Source: Acanthosoma haemorrhoidale
Lineage: Eukaryota; Arthropoda; Insecta; Hemiptera; Acanthosomatidae
Direction of reading: 5' to 3'
NCBI GenBank assembly: GCA_930367205.1
Contig: OV884012.1
Coordinates: forward strand, 147,327,405-147,391,404
DNA: 64,000 nucleotides
Positions within the stretch are counted from its first letter, which is position 1. Each line of letters begins with the position of its first letter. The notes beneath the pieces are model-generated. The model was not told the origin of the DNA, did no database searches, and saw nothing but the letters and a program-made list of their open reading frames with translations. Positions 1-11,692 of the stretch are shown one piece after another. The translations under genes were made by a program, and so were the position numbers.

Positions 1-735
1 CAACACTATCACCCGAAGAAGAATCCAACCCACTTCCTCCAGCACCACCCAAATCGATCCCATTCCTTTTCAAGAATCCATCAGAATCTGACCTACCAGT
101 AGAGTATGGTCCACCTCATGTTCCTTCAAAAGATACACCATACCCACCATCTCCACCAACACTATCGCCCGAAGAAGAATCCAACTTACTTCCTCCAGCA
201 CCACCCAAATCGATCCCATTCCTTTTCAAGAATCCATCAGAATCTGACCTACCAGTAGAGTATGGTCCACCTCATGTTCCTTCAAAAGATACACCATACC
301 CTCCCTCTCCACCAACACTATCACCCGAAGAAGAATCCAACCCACTTCCTCCAGCACCACCCAAATCGATCCCATTCCTTTTCAAGAATCCATCAGAATC
401 TGACCTACCAGTAGAGTATGGTCCACCTCATGTTCCTTCAAAAGATACACCATACCCACCATCTCCACCAACACTATCACCCGAAGAAGAATCCAACCCA
501 CTTCCTCCAGCACCACCCAAATCGATCCCATTCCTTTTCAAGAATCCATCAGAATCTGACCTACCAGTAGAGTATGGTCCACCTCATGTTCCTTCAAAAG
601 ATACACCATACCCACCCTCTCCACCTACATTATCACCCGAAGAAGAATCCAACCCACTTCCTCCAGTACCAGTAGAGTATGGTCTACCCCATGGTCCTTC
701 AAAAGATACGCCATACCCACTTTCTCCCCCTACAC
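1..735 (+). repeat. 156-bp coding tandem repeat, about 4.7 units
   Basis: The string CAACACTATC recurs at 1, 157, 313 and 469, and a variant at 625, an exact 156-bp period (52 codons). The first four units differ at only a few bases. The last unit (625 to about 735) is shorter because the segment coding for PPKSIPFLFKNPSESDL is missing in frame. The array continues to the left of the window, so the total copy number is unknown. Confidence 0.95.
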
Positions 736-1424
736 TATCACCTGAAGAAGTATCATACATCTCATCCTCTCCCTCTCCTCAAATAACTCCATCTGTTACT
801 CAACCTCAACTGCCTTCAGAATTTGGTTTGCCTTTCGCATTTGCTGTTCTCAAAACAAAGCAAACAACATTATCTCCTAATATAAATACTAAACCATCAC
901 TACTTGGTTCAGAATTGAGTTCTGATTTTAGTAAATCCAAAAATTCAACAAAACACCGCCAAAATAATGTTAGTTACCATATTCATCCACACAGCTCAAT
1001 AATACAATTTTATCCCCAACCAATATTAATACAAGGCTTGACTTTGACAACTTCTGTGCCGAGAAATTCTCTTCATAATCATCCTAAAGCCCCATCCAAG
1101 TTCTTGTCCCATTCATTCTATTATAATCCACCCGCTGGATATCACTATTCTGCAAAACTTCCTCTGAGAAAATCTAACTTGCACACTCCTTTGACTAAAT
1201 TTGCACCTCTCTTTGCTAAACCTCAAACATCTCGATACCACACACCACCTTTCCGACAATCCCAATACTCGACAAACTACTTAGGTCATTCAACGTGGGA
1301 ATCAGCGCCAAAATTTATTCCAAATATTTTACATCTACCATATTATCTTCCTAAAAGAACTCCCCTTCCTCATTCAAAATATGGAGTACCTCACAAGTTG
1401 CAAATGAAATTCCCAAATTTTTAG
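3..1424 (+). CDS. Proline-rich repeat protein, 3' part of gene (5' end outside window)
   Basis: One frame is open without a stop from base 3 to a TAG at 1422-1424, giving 473 residues; the start lies to the left of the window. The first about 245 residues are tandem 52-residue repeats rich in Pro, Ser and Glu, with recurring motifs LSPEEESNPLPPAPP, IPFLFKNPSESDLP and VEYGPPHVPSKDTPYP. The last about 230 residues are non-repetitive, rich in Pro, His, Tyr, Ser and Asn, and basic, with no cysteine noticed. An ATG at 828 is internal and not the likely start. A candidate poly(A) signal AATAAA lies at 1574-1579. No enzyme domain is visible. The composition suggests an extracellular structural protein (cuticle, egg-shell or secretion type), but that is inference; I do not recognise the family. 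Confidence 0.75.
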   Translation, partial: TLSPEEESNPLPPAPPKSIPFLFKNPSESDLPVEYGPPHVPSKDTPYPPSPPTLSPEEESNLLPPAPPKSIPFLFKNPSESDLPVEYGPPHVPSKDTPYPPSPPTLSPEEESNPLPPAPPKSIPFLFKNPSESDLPVEYGPPHVPSKDTPYPPSPPTLSPEEESNPLPPAPPKSIPFLFKNPSESDLPVEYGPPHVPSKDTPYPPSPPTLSPEEESNPLPPVPVEYGLPHGPSKDTPYPLSPPTLSPEEVSYISSSPSPQITPSVTQPQLPSEFGLPFAFAVLKTKQTTLSPNINTKPSLLGSELSSDFSKSKNSTKHRQNNVSYHIHPHSSIIQFYPQPILIQGLTLTTSVPRNSLHNHPKAPSKFLSHSFYYNPPAGYHYSAKLPLRKSNLHTPLTKFAPLFAKPQTSRYHTPPFRQSQYSTNYLGHSTWESAPKFIPNILHLPYYLPKRTPLPHSKYGVPHKLQMKFPNF

Positions 1425-3500
1425 CTTATCTGATCTCTGCTTGTTTATGTGAAAAATTTGTTAATTGTAAAATTAATGTTAATTTTAATGTTAATTTGGT
1501 ATGAATAATATTAATTTTATATTTATAGATTGTGTTATTTGAAACTATTTGTAAAAATTTTATTTAAATATATAATAAATTATCTTGTCTATTAATTATT
1601 TTTCATATTCCTTTTCAAAATCAATTTTAACTGCAAATTTATATTTCCATTTCAGTGATTTTATTAGCTCTACGAATTTTTGTATAAATTAATCATATAA
1701 TTTTAATGATAATAAATATGTTATAGCAGTTATTGTAAGGAGTAGAAGAAAAACAATAAGAGGGAATATAAAAAATAAATAATAGAGATAAATAAAGCAT
1801 TTAGGGATAAACCAAATATTTTTGTTAAGACCCACTTAAAATTATGACGGACTAAAATATCAACAAATCTGTTTAACTATTTAAGACAATAATTAATTGT
1901 CAGTGTATTATCAGTTTTATTTACTTTTGTCTTGGTCTGGGGTTGTATTGTTGCTGGTCTTGGTCTACAATAAACTTTTATTGGTCATATCTCTATTATG
2001 TTCCAGCTTCTACTTTCTCCTTTTCCAATCAGCATGTTTCCTTTCATCCTCAGTGAGGGCACCTACACCGCACAGCTGTAGTGAAAATCCCTGACTGAAA
2101 TAAAATCTCAATCTATAATGAATAATAAATAGCTATTAATGGGTAACTTATGGCATTAATAGATACTTTATTTAAAGTAGAGAGTTTGTATATAAAATTG
2201 TTGCCTTTAGGTAGATATAAATATTTTGTTATGCAAATAGGGAATAAACAGTATAATAAAGCACAGTGAATATTGCAAGAAATTACCATAATTTTAATCT
2301 TTTGTATTTGGTTTTGGTTCAGGAAAAACCTCAGACTTGGCTTGTGAAGGTAGCTAACTCCAGGGCTATCTAATCAAATGTCTTGAATCCTTAGTTTATA
2401 AGTTAGAACTTATAAGAAATATTGACATACAGTGGTACCTAACGGCTATATGGCCAAGCCAGGGAGTTTGCATGAGCTTCAGCCATCGTTTCCCAGGTAA
2501 TTCGGGCACTTCAAAAGCCGCAGGCCATAATTCTACCATGCAACTAGGTCACTTTTTCGCAATAAAACAACAGGAAAAAAAAATTAAAATTTTACTCACA
2601 GTTGTTTACCAGAATACTTGCAGTTCCCAGGTTTCGGCACCAGTTATCGTCTCCCGGCTGTAGACGATCAAGAAAAAAGAATGAATAAGGAGGTAGATGA
2701 TATAACGTGATGGTTTGGTTTATAACTGGCTTTATTCTCCTCCTGATCCTCTATACACACGTTACGGATTTGTTTATCTTAGGTTATGTGGTATTAGGCT
2801 TAACATTGCTGTACCACTAGCCATAACTTATATAAATATATAATGTAGTTGGGACTAAAGTGAATTCAAATATTACCAAAGATAATTAAACTTATATCGA
2901 AGCCATTGGTAAACCTTCAATTGTGGGACGTGTCACATTTGACTTGATTCATCATGTCTGGTGGAAGGCTGGCAGTACTACCTTATTGATCTACGAAGAA
3001 ACATCAATATATATTATTCTCATGAAAGTAAATAACATGTTTAATATTATTTATTTAATAGAAATTGAAGGGGCAAGTGGATAAAGATGATATGTTACAA
3101 TTACCTGAAATGAAAAAAAAAATGCCTCCAAAGTTTTCTAGCTGTTCCTTTTTTTTGTAATAAATTTTTCCATTTCTCTCAGTCTGGTTGATAATCTTCT
3201 TGAATGACTGTTTCTAAATTAGCAGGTTTTTCTTCAAATTAATTGGACATATCATCATTATTAGTTGAACCATGTCTAAAACTATGATAGTAGTGAAGAT
3301 GATATTGTGTATTAAACAGACAAACATATTGAGTATTATTAGTCTTTTAAGACAAACTTTACTTACAAATTTTGTTTCATACAATTTTTCGGTTTCATGC
3401 AAATTTAGAAAATTAAGAGAAATTTGGTACTTATAGAGTGAACACAAGAACAATATAAATTACTTTTCTAATTTTTTTGTTTTAAATTGCCACTATTCTT
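1425..3500. other. AT-rich intergenic DNA, no supported gene
   Basis: After the proline-rich gene there are only short chance ORFs. Around 2650-2800 the sequence is somewhat more GC-rich, but I find no match to the other repeats of the window and no convincing exon. Confidence 0.6.
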
Positions 3501-5035
3501 ATTTACCTTTTCTTTTCCATTGAAAGGTTTCCCTCTGTTGATTTCTACCAATCTTCTGTAAAAGCCACTGATGTTCTCCAGGAATTAAAATAAGCTGATC
3601 TTTCAGGTCCTCGATTTTCTGTTCAGAAATACCACTTGCATGTTCCCTTAAATGTGGCACTCAACATTGCTCTTTGACAAGATGTCTGTGGCTGGTTGGT
3701 ACTCAATGCTACAGATTCCAAATAACACTCTTTGAAAAGGTCGAAGCTCCCTTTATTTGTTGACTAAAAGCCATTTAAGGTCCCAGAAAGGCATTTTCAA
3801 CTTTAAATTATCCTTTTGATTGTTGATTAATCCGAGTATTTTTTTTTTATCAACATCTTTGAAATTGTCAGAGTCTAGCTATGCATGGTCCACCCCTGGG
3901 TGTTTATGATCAATGATTTTAAAAATCCCTTTCTTTATAAGAAACTGATACAAACACGCTAACTGCCAGCTCTTGTTAAGGCCAGCACATGAGTCTGGCC
4001 AAACAATTAAATGGTTCTTTTCTTTCAAGGTCTCAGGCAGTTCAATAAATCCTCTGGCCAAGTACAAACAACTCCATTTTCTGAGATCTGCGATTATGTG
4101 GAAGCCTAGGTTATAAAAGCACATTTGTAGCTTATAAAAAGCTTGACTAACTATCAACCGTTGAGGAGGGGCCTCATTTGTTAAAGGACACATGTAAGAT
4201 AACAGATGTTAGTGTTGGCATCCCTATTCTTGATTCAATCAATTGACTGATGCTCAAATCCTGAACTAACATCTGTTTCTTTTCCCGATTTACATGTTGC
4301 ACAAGTATCACTTCTTGATGTGCCAAATGATAAGTTGTATTCTGTTACAAATATTTTGATATAAGAACATTTTTTGATAAAACATTTTCTGGGTAAGTCA
4401 TAGATTTTACATTTTTCCAAATAAATAGTATGCATTTTTTGATAAGTTCGGCAAAAGAGACAAATAATTTTATAAGGATTAATATTATGGGAGTAATGAG
4501 ATGATTATGCATGAAATGGTTCAATATTATGCCATATCTTTGAACATCTTTTATGAGAATACTCTTGAGTATAAAAGCATTGTTAGCATTTATATCTAAT
4601 GCATAAAATGTGTCAAATATTTCTTTCCTCTGTTAAAAGTAAAACATTGCATTTTAACTGACACTTATCCATACATAGATGCCCATCCTTAACTTGCTTA
4701 GCAGGAATAAGTTTACCCATTACTTATGAAATGTATAACTCACCTTTCAACTCATGTTCTTCAACTGTAGGAGTTTCGTTAATATTCTCATCGTGTTGAC
4801 ACAACTGATACTGCCCAATACTTGCTCTTCACATGAAGTTGTTCCGTTATTATTCACAGCTTCCTCCTCATGGTTTGTTCCCCCTCAATGTAAACTTTAG
4901 TTGTTATTTCATCAGTATCATATTCTGAGTTACTAACTTCAGTATATGAGGATTCTTACACTTCAGAACTTCCCTTACTCAAGATATCACTGTCTCCATC
5001 ACTACCCAATCTCTGATTTTTTTCAGTAACAAAAT
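3500..5035 (-). pseudogene. Degenerate transposase-like gene of the DSCAGQN type
   Basis: Reading the minus strand, an acidic N-terminal stretch (about 5030-4850, rich in Glu, Asp and Ser) is followed by a frame at 4435-4235 with the motif YNLSFGTSRSDTCATC. A second frame at 4193-3879 contains HLIVWPDSCAGLNKSW and then IDHKHPGVDHA, followed by a stop and LDSD. These motifs occur in this order in a widespread family of uncharacterised insect repeat proteins (typically ...PRSDTC..C... and ...SDSCAGQNKN...DHKFPE.GH...LDSD), recalled from general knowledge. The Asp of DSCAG may be a catalytic residue of a DDE-type enzyme, which is inference. Several stops and frameshifts make it non-functional. 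The element's ends were not found. Confidence 0.5.
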
Positions 5036-5930
5036 AAATTATTTTTATAAAGTTTATTTCTTAATAAAATTGTAATTTGTAGATTCTAGTTGTAAACCAT
5101 AGAAAATGATACACATACTGTACTAAAAAATTAGAAAAATGAAAGGACAACTGTTAACATTTAAATAAAATCATGGAGTGATGATTTATTTTTAAAAATA
5201 GATTGGTAAAATTATTTACCTAACTTCTTTGATATTTGAATGACAAGCATCAACATTAACAGTTCAATCTGTGACCATTTTATAGTATTTTTCTCAAATT
5301 CAAATGAATAATACAGTAATATTAGTAGAACCAGATAATAAATTCTCTAAACAATTATACAAAACAACATGTACCAAAATATGGCGCATGAGAAAACTGA
5401 CTCCTTTGTCAACAGGTGGTCTGCTGTTAAAGGTGTAAAATAGTTTGAGGAGATAAAGGAAATAAGTAGCATGGTCTATCTATAAGGGCACATGCTACAA
5501 TATATATTTACAATAATCTTCTTCCACTAGATGTGAGGCGTTATAGTACAACAAAACACCTTTATCGCGTGAGTTTTGGGGAAATTATGTTTTCAAAGAC
5601 TGGCGTGAAGTGATATGTCTTCATCCATTAGAAAAGACAATTTTTCTAAAATTGCCACATATCGCTTTTATCCACTTACCATTTCAATTATTGTTGTTGT
5701 CAATCTTTCAATAAAATAAAATAACCGATTAAACTAATTATTATTTTAATTTTTAAATTTCCAGTTTTTATTTTCAAAGTTGATCTTTCCTAAAGTAAAT
5801 TATTATTTTTATTTTATCATATGAAAAATTTTATATATATATATATAATGTTGTTTGTAAAATGTAGTAAAATTTTATCTTGTGGACATTAGATTAAGAT
5901 GAAAATATAAAAAAATGAATATAAATCAAA
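5036..5930. other. AT-rich intergenic DNA
   Basis: No coding signal seen. It contains a short (TA)n run near 5834-5850. Confidence 0.6.
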
Positions 5931-5939
5931 AATAAAAAA

Positions 5940-6037
5940 TATTTTATTCATTATTTACATATTGTTTAACAAAAATAATAAATGTGTATTCTATTCTTGA
6001 TTGAGCCAGGTCCATCCAGTGTAATATGCCAGATTTC
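5940..6037 (-). other. Likely non-coding second exon and 3' UTR of the short-form gene
   Basis: On the minus strand an acceptor TCTTATTGCAG precedes sequence that aligns with exon 2 and the 3' UTR of the long-form gene at 11479-11595. Shared landmarks are the segment around TGGCTCAATC / TGGTTCAACC, then ATAGAATAC, TTTATTATTTTTGTTA and ATGTAAATAATGAATAAAA, the last containing the poly(A) signal. Confidence 0.6.
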
Positions 6038-6290
6038 CTGCAATAAGATGATTACATACATTAATCTAATAGAAACTAGGTATGGGTAGATACTAGAATA
6101 TCCTGTATCATGATACAAGTGATACTAATATTCTTTTATATCTGATACTTTTATAGTTGATATAGAAATGAACAGCTGTTTGATGCTCATACTACTGTTG
6201 TGACCAACCAACACTTGACTTCTCTGTAATCATTTTTATAAAATAGTTAGTCAATCCTAGATAAGTAGTTGATAGACAGACAAACGAACC

Positions 6291-6509
6291 TTATCGTGCT
6301 GGCTCTAAGACTACCCAGTAATTCTTAGCGGCCTCGAGGTCGTCTTGGATGTTCTGGAAAACCTTCTGCAGACTAAGGTCGATCTGACTCTGGAGCTGCA
6401 CCATGTCTTCGCTGGCCTGACCCTGGATGTCAGTCAACACTTCCTTGACAGACTTGGCACTGGCAGCCACAACCAACAGGAGTACCAATGACAGCACTGA
6501 GGTCTTCAT
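6291..6509 (-). CDS. Small secreted helical protein, short form
   Basis: A 72-residue protein. Residues 1-18 (MKTSVLSLVLLLVVAASA) form a clear signal peptide. The remainder is a cysteine-free, charged amphipathic helix ending LEAAKNYWVVLEPAR before a TAA. The ATG at 6509-6507 sits about 40 bases downstream of a TATA-like box. The family has three other members here: 10943 (+), 28706 (-) and 31107 (+). Relative to the long forms it lacks the last about 23 residues of exon 1; its TAA lies directly before AAG|GTTCGT, which matches the long-form splice donor. A sequence matching the long-form second exon and 3' UTR lies at about 6037-5940, so a spliced transcript with a non-coding second exon is likely. 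Function unknown; the secreted helical shape could suit lipid binding or self-assembly (inference). Confidence 0.75.
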   Translation of the reverse strand: MKTSVLSLVLLLVVAASAKSVKEVLTDIQGQASEDMVQLQSQIDLSLQKVFQNIQDDLEAAKNYWVVLEPAR

Positions 6510-6544
6510 GTTGTTCTTGATGCTTCTGTCTCTTACGAACAGCC

Positions 6545-6553
6545 ATATTTATA
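6545..6553 (-). promoter_or_regulatory. TATA box of short-form gene
   Basis: The minus strand reads TATAAATA about 40 bases upstream of the ATG. The same ATTTATACTTATGTCTGTG context (plus strand) lies upstream of the short-form gene at 28706-28921, so this promoter is conserved between the two. The long forms have a different TATA context. Confidence 0.6.
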
Positions 6554-6559
6554 CTTATG

Positions 6560-8366
6560 TCTGTGTGTATGTTAATAGATGCTAATCTAGGCTAATATTA
6601 AAATTATATTTCAAATAAAGAGGACCGACCTGTATGTCGATAAAATATACATAATCACGGGCCAGACTCTGAGCAAACTAATTGAAGGCCGATTATTCAT
6701 TGCCATCCCACAGATTCAATTCACAGATTTTTTGTTTCTATTTGGTTTAGTTGTCCTTAGTATCCTCTTCAAAATCATAAACTTTAGAGAAATAACTGTA
6801 TTCACACTCTACAATATCTTGCAAAGTTAGTGACCACTATAATTATATAACGTTATGTTTAATTATTAACAACCTAATCAGAAGCTATTTAAGATTTTTT
6901 TTTTCTGTTTCCCCCCAAGGACCCATTAAAAATGGTAACCCAGAATGATTTTCATTGAGATTTCAATAAACTTTTGAGAGCCAATAATAGAAACATTTTA
7001 TTTGTATCGAGTAATGGAGTAGTATTTAATACCTCCCAAGCTGGTGTTAGTTTTTTTTAGTAGTTCGGAAGTTGATAAGAAAAATTTCAGTAATATTTAA
7101 TTTAAAAAAGTTAAATAGACTTGGTTAAAAATATAGTGAAATTTATTCTAACTATGGAATAACCGGAGTAATTTACAGCAAACATAGTACACATATGACT
7201 TACAATTCATAAAAAAAGGTTGTGTTGGTAAGATACTCCTATAGAATCCCCAGGGCTGAATATGAGCGATATTAGTGTTATCTGCACTTTTCAGAGTCAA
7301 TGAGATGAATGCCTTTTAAATTCATGTTCAGCCCCATCAGCGTGTGTGGGGAAAAGAGGTGACAAAAAAATGCCCAAAATGGAAGACATTATTGTTAAAT
7401 ATATATTCTTCGGAGTAGATAAGCATATTGTCCACGTTCTGGTTACATTTAACCTAAGTTTAATCCAATCGAACTCCAAAACACCTTGCAAAAATTCTGT
7501 TTTTTTTTTCTTTTAATTCTTCCCATGCAGGTATCCCAGATAGGGGAATATACTTTAGATCCATCTGGATTTTTTTTGGATTGGCACTAAATCGTCTTTT
7601 TCTTTTACTGGGAACTCTTAATTGCTTTACTATGGAACTGACAAGTCCCAGGACTAGTTTATTTAAGATCTGTGGAGTGGATTTGAGATCGCCATGTTTA
7701 AGTTGCTCGCTCAAGCAAGGATGGATTCATTCAAAAATATATTTATTCCTGCTTCTAACATTGAAACTAAAAGTGTTGATTATAATCAAGCAATTAAATT
7801 AATATTATGGTGAATTCGTAAAACTTTTTATAATTTGTACATTAACTACCTATAAATATTTAATTGCTTGAAAATAAATCGATTTTATACTCATATTGTA
7901 AATATGATTAATTCATTTTCCTATCTTGATATTAAAGATTGAGATAAAAAAATTCCCGGGTGTAACTGTTTTTGTAAGAGTGAACCTAATGAAATGCCAA
8001 AATCGTTTTAAAAATTGAGGAGGCCTTTAGTCTGTCCATTCACATACAGGATATTTATTTTCACGATAATTCTTTTAGGGGTTGGGTACTGATCTTAAAT
8101 TTGACAATAAGTATAATGGAAAGAAATAGTCTTATTTGTTAATATTTCTAAAGATTCAAATTCTAGCTAAGTTCTTTAAATCCAACTTTTATTTGGATAT
8201 TTATAAATTATATATCTCCTTATAGTAGATGTTATTAAATCCCTTCTTTAATTTTTTTTGAAATTTTTATGATATATTAGCTTGCTTACCATATCTCTAT
8301 CATAAATGCAAAGAAAACGAATCTGTAACAATACGATAATTTAATAAAACTGCACCCTTAATTTCA
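6560..8366. other. Intergenic DNA without supported gene
   Basis: An 84-codon minus-strand frame (7714-7460, with a KRKRR cluster) is present but has no recognised motif and no homologous copy in the window, so I do not call it. No LTR, terminal inverted repeat or LINE tail was seen. Confidence 0.5.
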
Positions 8367-9300
8367 CGACATTATACAGGTTGCAGCTGCATCAAATCGT
8401 TCGCATGTTATTGCAACAGAGCATCAAGATGCAGCTTACATTCGTTGTGTGGGGCATTCGTGGATATTGAAAAAACCTTCAACTCGGTGTTCCGTTAAGG
8501 TTTTTGGAAAGTAATATGAAGCTACACGATTCCCTCAATGATATTGAACTTAATGAAACGTATTTATATAAGACATTCCATGTTCTGCAACTAAACTTCC
8601 GCAATAAGGCCAATATTTTTTTGAGTTAAGCTGGAAAGTGTCCATTTCATCTGTTTTGTTTTTTACTAATCTCGATTGCGTTTTGAGAAAATCGACAAGA
8701 AAAATGGAATTCAGTGAAAAGGAAAAAGTCGTCATGAACACTTTAGTTTTCTAACTGACGATGTATTGTTCACTGTTTTCTCTCGTTACACTTTTGTGGG
8801 ATAACACACATGCTGAAAGAGCTCGTTACATAATTGTGGCAGTCACTTGTCTGACGAGTGAGATTGTAGTGTGATATATGAACACTAAATCCAATTAGTC
8901 ATGGAGAGATTAGAAGTTTTGGAAGTAGACAAATAGTACACTTAGTGGAGAAAATGGGTTTGTTTGACCCAATGCAATATATAACATCTCATTGTGGGTT
9001 TCTTTCATCCTGCAATAAGTATTAATTCTGCCTAGATTTCTATTTAACCATCGATGAAGTGGGTTTATAAATGTAGTAAATAATTAATTATCTTTTAAAC
9101 AAATTTCCATATATTACATTTTAACGTATACTTTGCTAAACTGCTTGGACTACAGCTGACACATTTGTTAAGATTCCATGGTGACTAAGGAGACAGCATT
9201 AGAGATCTTCTGAACTGACGAGCTCCCTCCTGGTTCAGGCCAAATTAGCTAATTTAGGCAGCATTGGCAGGCAAGTAACTGTGTTCCCTACTGTGCTAAG

Positions 9301-9399
9301 TACACAGGTGATCTGAAAAGTCTCCGATCTCAACATGAAGATGATAATAAAATAAATGAAAGCTTTGTTAGGTCGGAAACTTTTCAGACCACCCTCGTA
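9301..9399. mobile_element. Miniature mariner-like element (MITE)
   Basis: Terminal inverted repeats of about 29 bp flank a core of roughly 40 bp. The left end contains GGTGATCTGAAAAGTCTCCG and the right end, reverse-complemented, GGTGGTCTGAAAAGTTTCCG. Both ends abut TA dinucleotides (9301-9302 and 9398-9399), the target duplication of Tc1/mariner elements. It is non-coding and therefore mobilised only in trans. It sits in the part of copy A that differs from copy B. Confidence 0.7.
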
Positions 9400-10879
9400 G
9401 CCCCTTCATCTCATAGGCCTAGTTCAATGATTCACTGACAGCCTATGGTTTAACATATGGCTTAAGAACCATGATCAGCAGAAAAAAATAAGAAACTAAA
9501 ATGTGCGACTTAGAACCCACAAGCCTTAAATATATAGTTAGTGCCATTGTATTAACTTTTTGTATTTTAGTATTTGCCCGAAAGCCATACAATTGTTTGG
9601 GTAAAAAATCAAGATTCCCCCAAAATAGTAAAATTAAACAGTGTTAATCAATTTTTCTGATCACAGACCTAACATAAATACTAAAATAACAGATATTGAA
9701 AAAAACAAAACACAATTTTCCTGCCATCGACAATTTGGCATCATGAAGGTTGTGACGAGAGTGGGTTTTGTTTCAATATCTGGGTTAGTTCAGGATTTAT
9801 GAGAGTTAGAGAGGTCAGAAAATCGGTAAATAATAGTTAGTATAAACATTTTAGGAAAGCAAACATCTATCTAAATATATATATTACCTAAGTATAGTTA
9901 TACTGAATCTGCATATTACTAATATTATTATATAAATAAGATTTTGGAATAAATGCAACAAGATTGATAGGTTTAAAAATGAGTGCGATAAATCGCAAAA
10001 ATTAATATATTATTGAGCTTAATACTTCATCAGTACATTTATAATGGCATCTAAATGTTTATACCTTCATTGACCGAATACATATCCTCTATCAAAAGCA
10101 TTGTCAAATAGATGAAAAAGGAAAACCACTTTTCGATAATCTGCCATATAACGAATGACAGAGCTCAACCACTTCTATTTGGACTAAATCAGTATTAATT
10201 GTTATGGAGGGCTGGTTTCGTGATTTTACTTAGAACTTTGCATAAAAAGATCCAACCTTTTCTTATCCCAAGTAACTTTGACGGGTCAATTAACAAAAGT
10301 GCAGAAGTATTATAGAAAGTTTTATCATGTCTATAATTTGATGAAATTTGAATGATAGAACGTTGCTGGGCGATGGCAAAGATCTAGAGCTGATAAAGAG
10401 GAAAGGTGGGCTTTAGTGGAAAAACAATTCAATAAGAATTCTGAGTTTAAGACAATTATTAATAACTAACACTGACTATTCCTTAAAAGAATTGGCAGAA
10501 CCCAAATACTCTAGTTCATCAGGATATTCAGAAGATTTTTGGTTTCAACTATAGACTCCTTTTATCAACATTTTTCTTGACAAAGATTGTCGTAGGTGGT
10601 TGCGCTTAAATTGGAGCAACTCGATACCACAATTAAGTGTGAGAGTGAGAGATCATTTATAATTGGATAAATAATGATTCCTCTCAGTCTGAAGTGCCAC
10701 AGAGTCTAGGAACAGCTAATGAGGATTTGACCTCCAGTAAATTTGCTCAGTGTCTGGCTCGTGGTTGAGTATGTTTGTACGATAAACATGACGGTTTCTT
10801 CTGCCTGAAACGTGATTCTAATATTTATTCTAAATAGAAATTATAATAATGTGCATGCACCATCCAGTTCACAGATAAT

Positions 10880-10888
10880 GTATATAAG
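10880..10888 (+). promoter_or_regulatory. TATA box of long-form gene 1
   Basis: GTATATAAGG lies about 60 bases upstream of the ATG at 10943. The same sequence and its flanks precede long-form gene 2 near 31044-31053, so the promoter was duplicated with the gene. Confidence 0.65.
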
Positions 10889-10942
10889 GTGAAAAAGGAA
10901 AATACCGAGTCATCACACGATCAATTCCCAGAGCAGAACAAC

Positions 10943-11505
10943 ATGAAGACCTCAGTGCTGTCATTGGTAATCCTTTTGGTGGTGGCCGTCAGCGCCAAAA
11001 CCGTCAAGGAAGTGGTGGCCGAAATCCAGGAACAGCTAAAAGAAGACACTGTCCAGCTCCAGAGCCAGATCGACCTAGGTCTTCAGAATGTGCTTCAGAA
11101 AATCCGGGAGGATTTAGAAGTAGCCAAGAAGTACTGGGTAATCGTTAAGCCGACAAGACAGCCCACTCTCTTAGACAGCGCTAAACAGGCCTTCGTGGAC
11201 ATTAAGCAGATTGCCGTCGACGACATCAAGGTTCGTAAATCTTTGCTTTAAAAAGTTAGTCCTAATTCTCCCAGGAGGCATTGGAACTCATCTGTTCTTC
11301 TACAAACTATACATTTACTAACGATTTTGTGATATTGTGGACACTTCACTAAAAGCTAATAGCTGCAACCATTATTCAGTTGATGGTTTCACAATTGCCC
11401 AGATCATCTATCCTTTGAAATCTATAAATAAATATTTTGTTTTCTATTAGATTAATTCATGTATTTGCTTTATTACAGGGTAAACTAGGAGTTCTGACAA
11501 ATTGA
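10943..11505 (+). CDS. Small secreted helical protein, long form 1 (two exons)
   Basis: Coding exon 1 is 10943-11230 (96 codons), ending GACATCAAG|GTTCGT. Coding exon 2 is 11479-11505, preceded by the acceptor TTTATTACAG, and adds GKLGVLTN and a TGA. The intron is 248 bp, phase 0. The product is 104 residues: signal peptide MKTSVLSLVILLVVAVSA, then an amphipathic helical region (KTVKEVVAEIQEQLKEDT...), then a Pro-containing linker KPTRQPTLLDSA and a second helix QAFVDIKQIAVDDIK. There is no cysteine. The true start is the ATG at 10943; the frame is open further upstream only through a GTG and the TATA region. A poly(A) signal AATAAA lies at 11587-11592. Its coding sequence is clearly richer in GC than the surroundings. 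Function unknown. Confidence 0.8.
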
Positions 11506-11692
11506 AACTTGACTGATCTGGAGCTGGTTCAACCTACACAATAGAATACCCATTTATTATTTTTGTTATGTAATATGTAAATAATGAATAAAAGATTATT
11601 TTATTTTTGATTTATATTACTTTTTTTCGTTTATTTTACTGCCATCTTAATCCAATTTTAACCACTTATTGGCCACATTGACTTATTAACAG

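Noticed and set aside
828..1424. Separate 198-residue gene starting at 828
   Set aside because: The frame is continuous with the repeat region from base 3, so this ATG is internal.
7460..7714. 84-codon basic minus-strand frame
   Set aside because: No motif, no related copy in the window, overlapping plus-strand frame of similar length.
10889..10942. Longer N-terminus for long form 1 starting at 10889
   Set aside because: The codon is GTG within the TATA region; the ATG at 10943 starts a proper signal peptide. The same applies to 31053 versus 31107.
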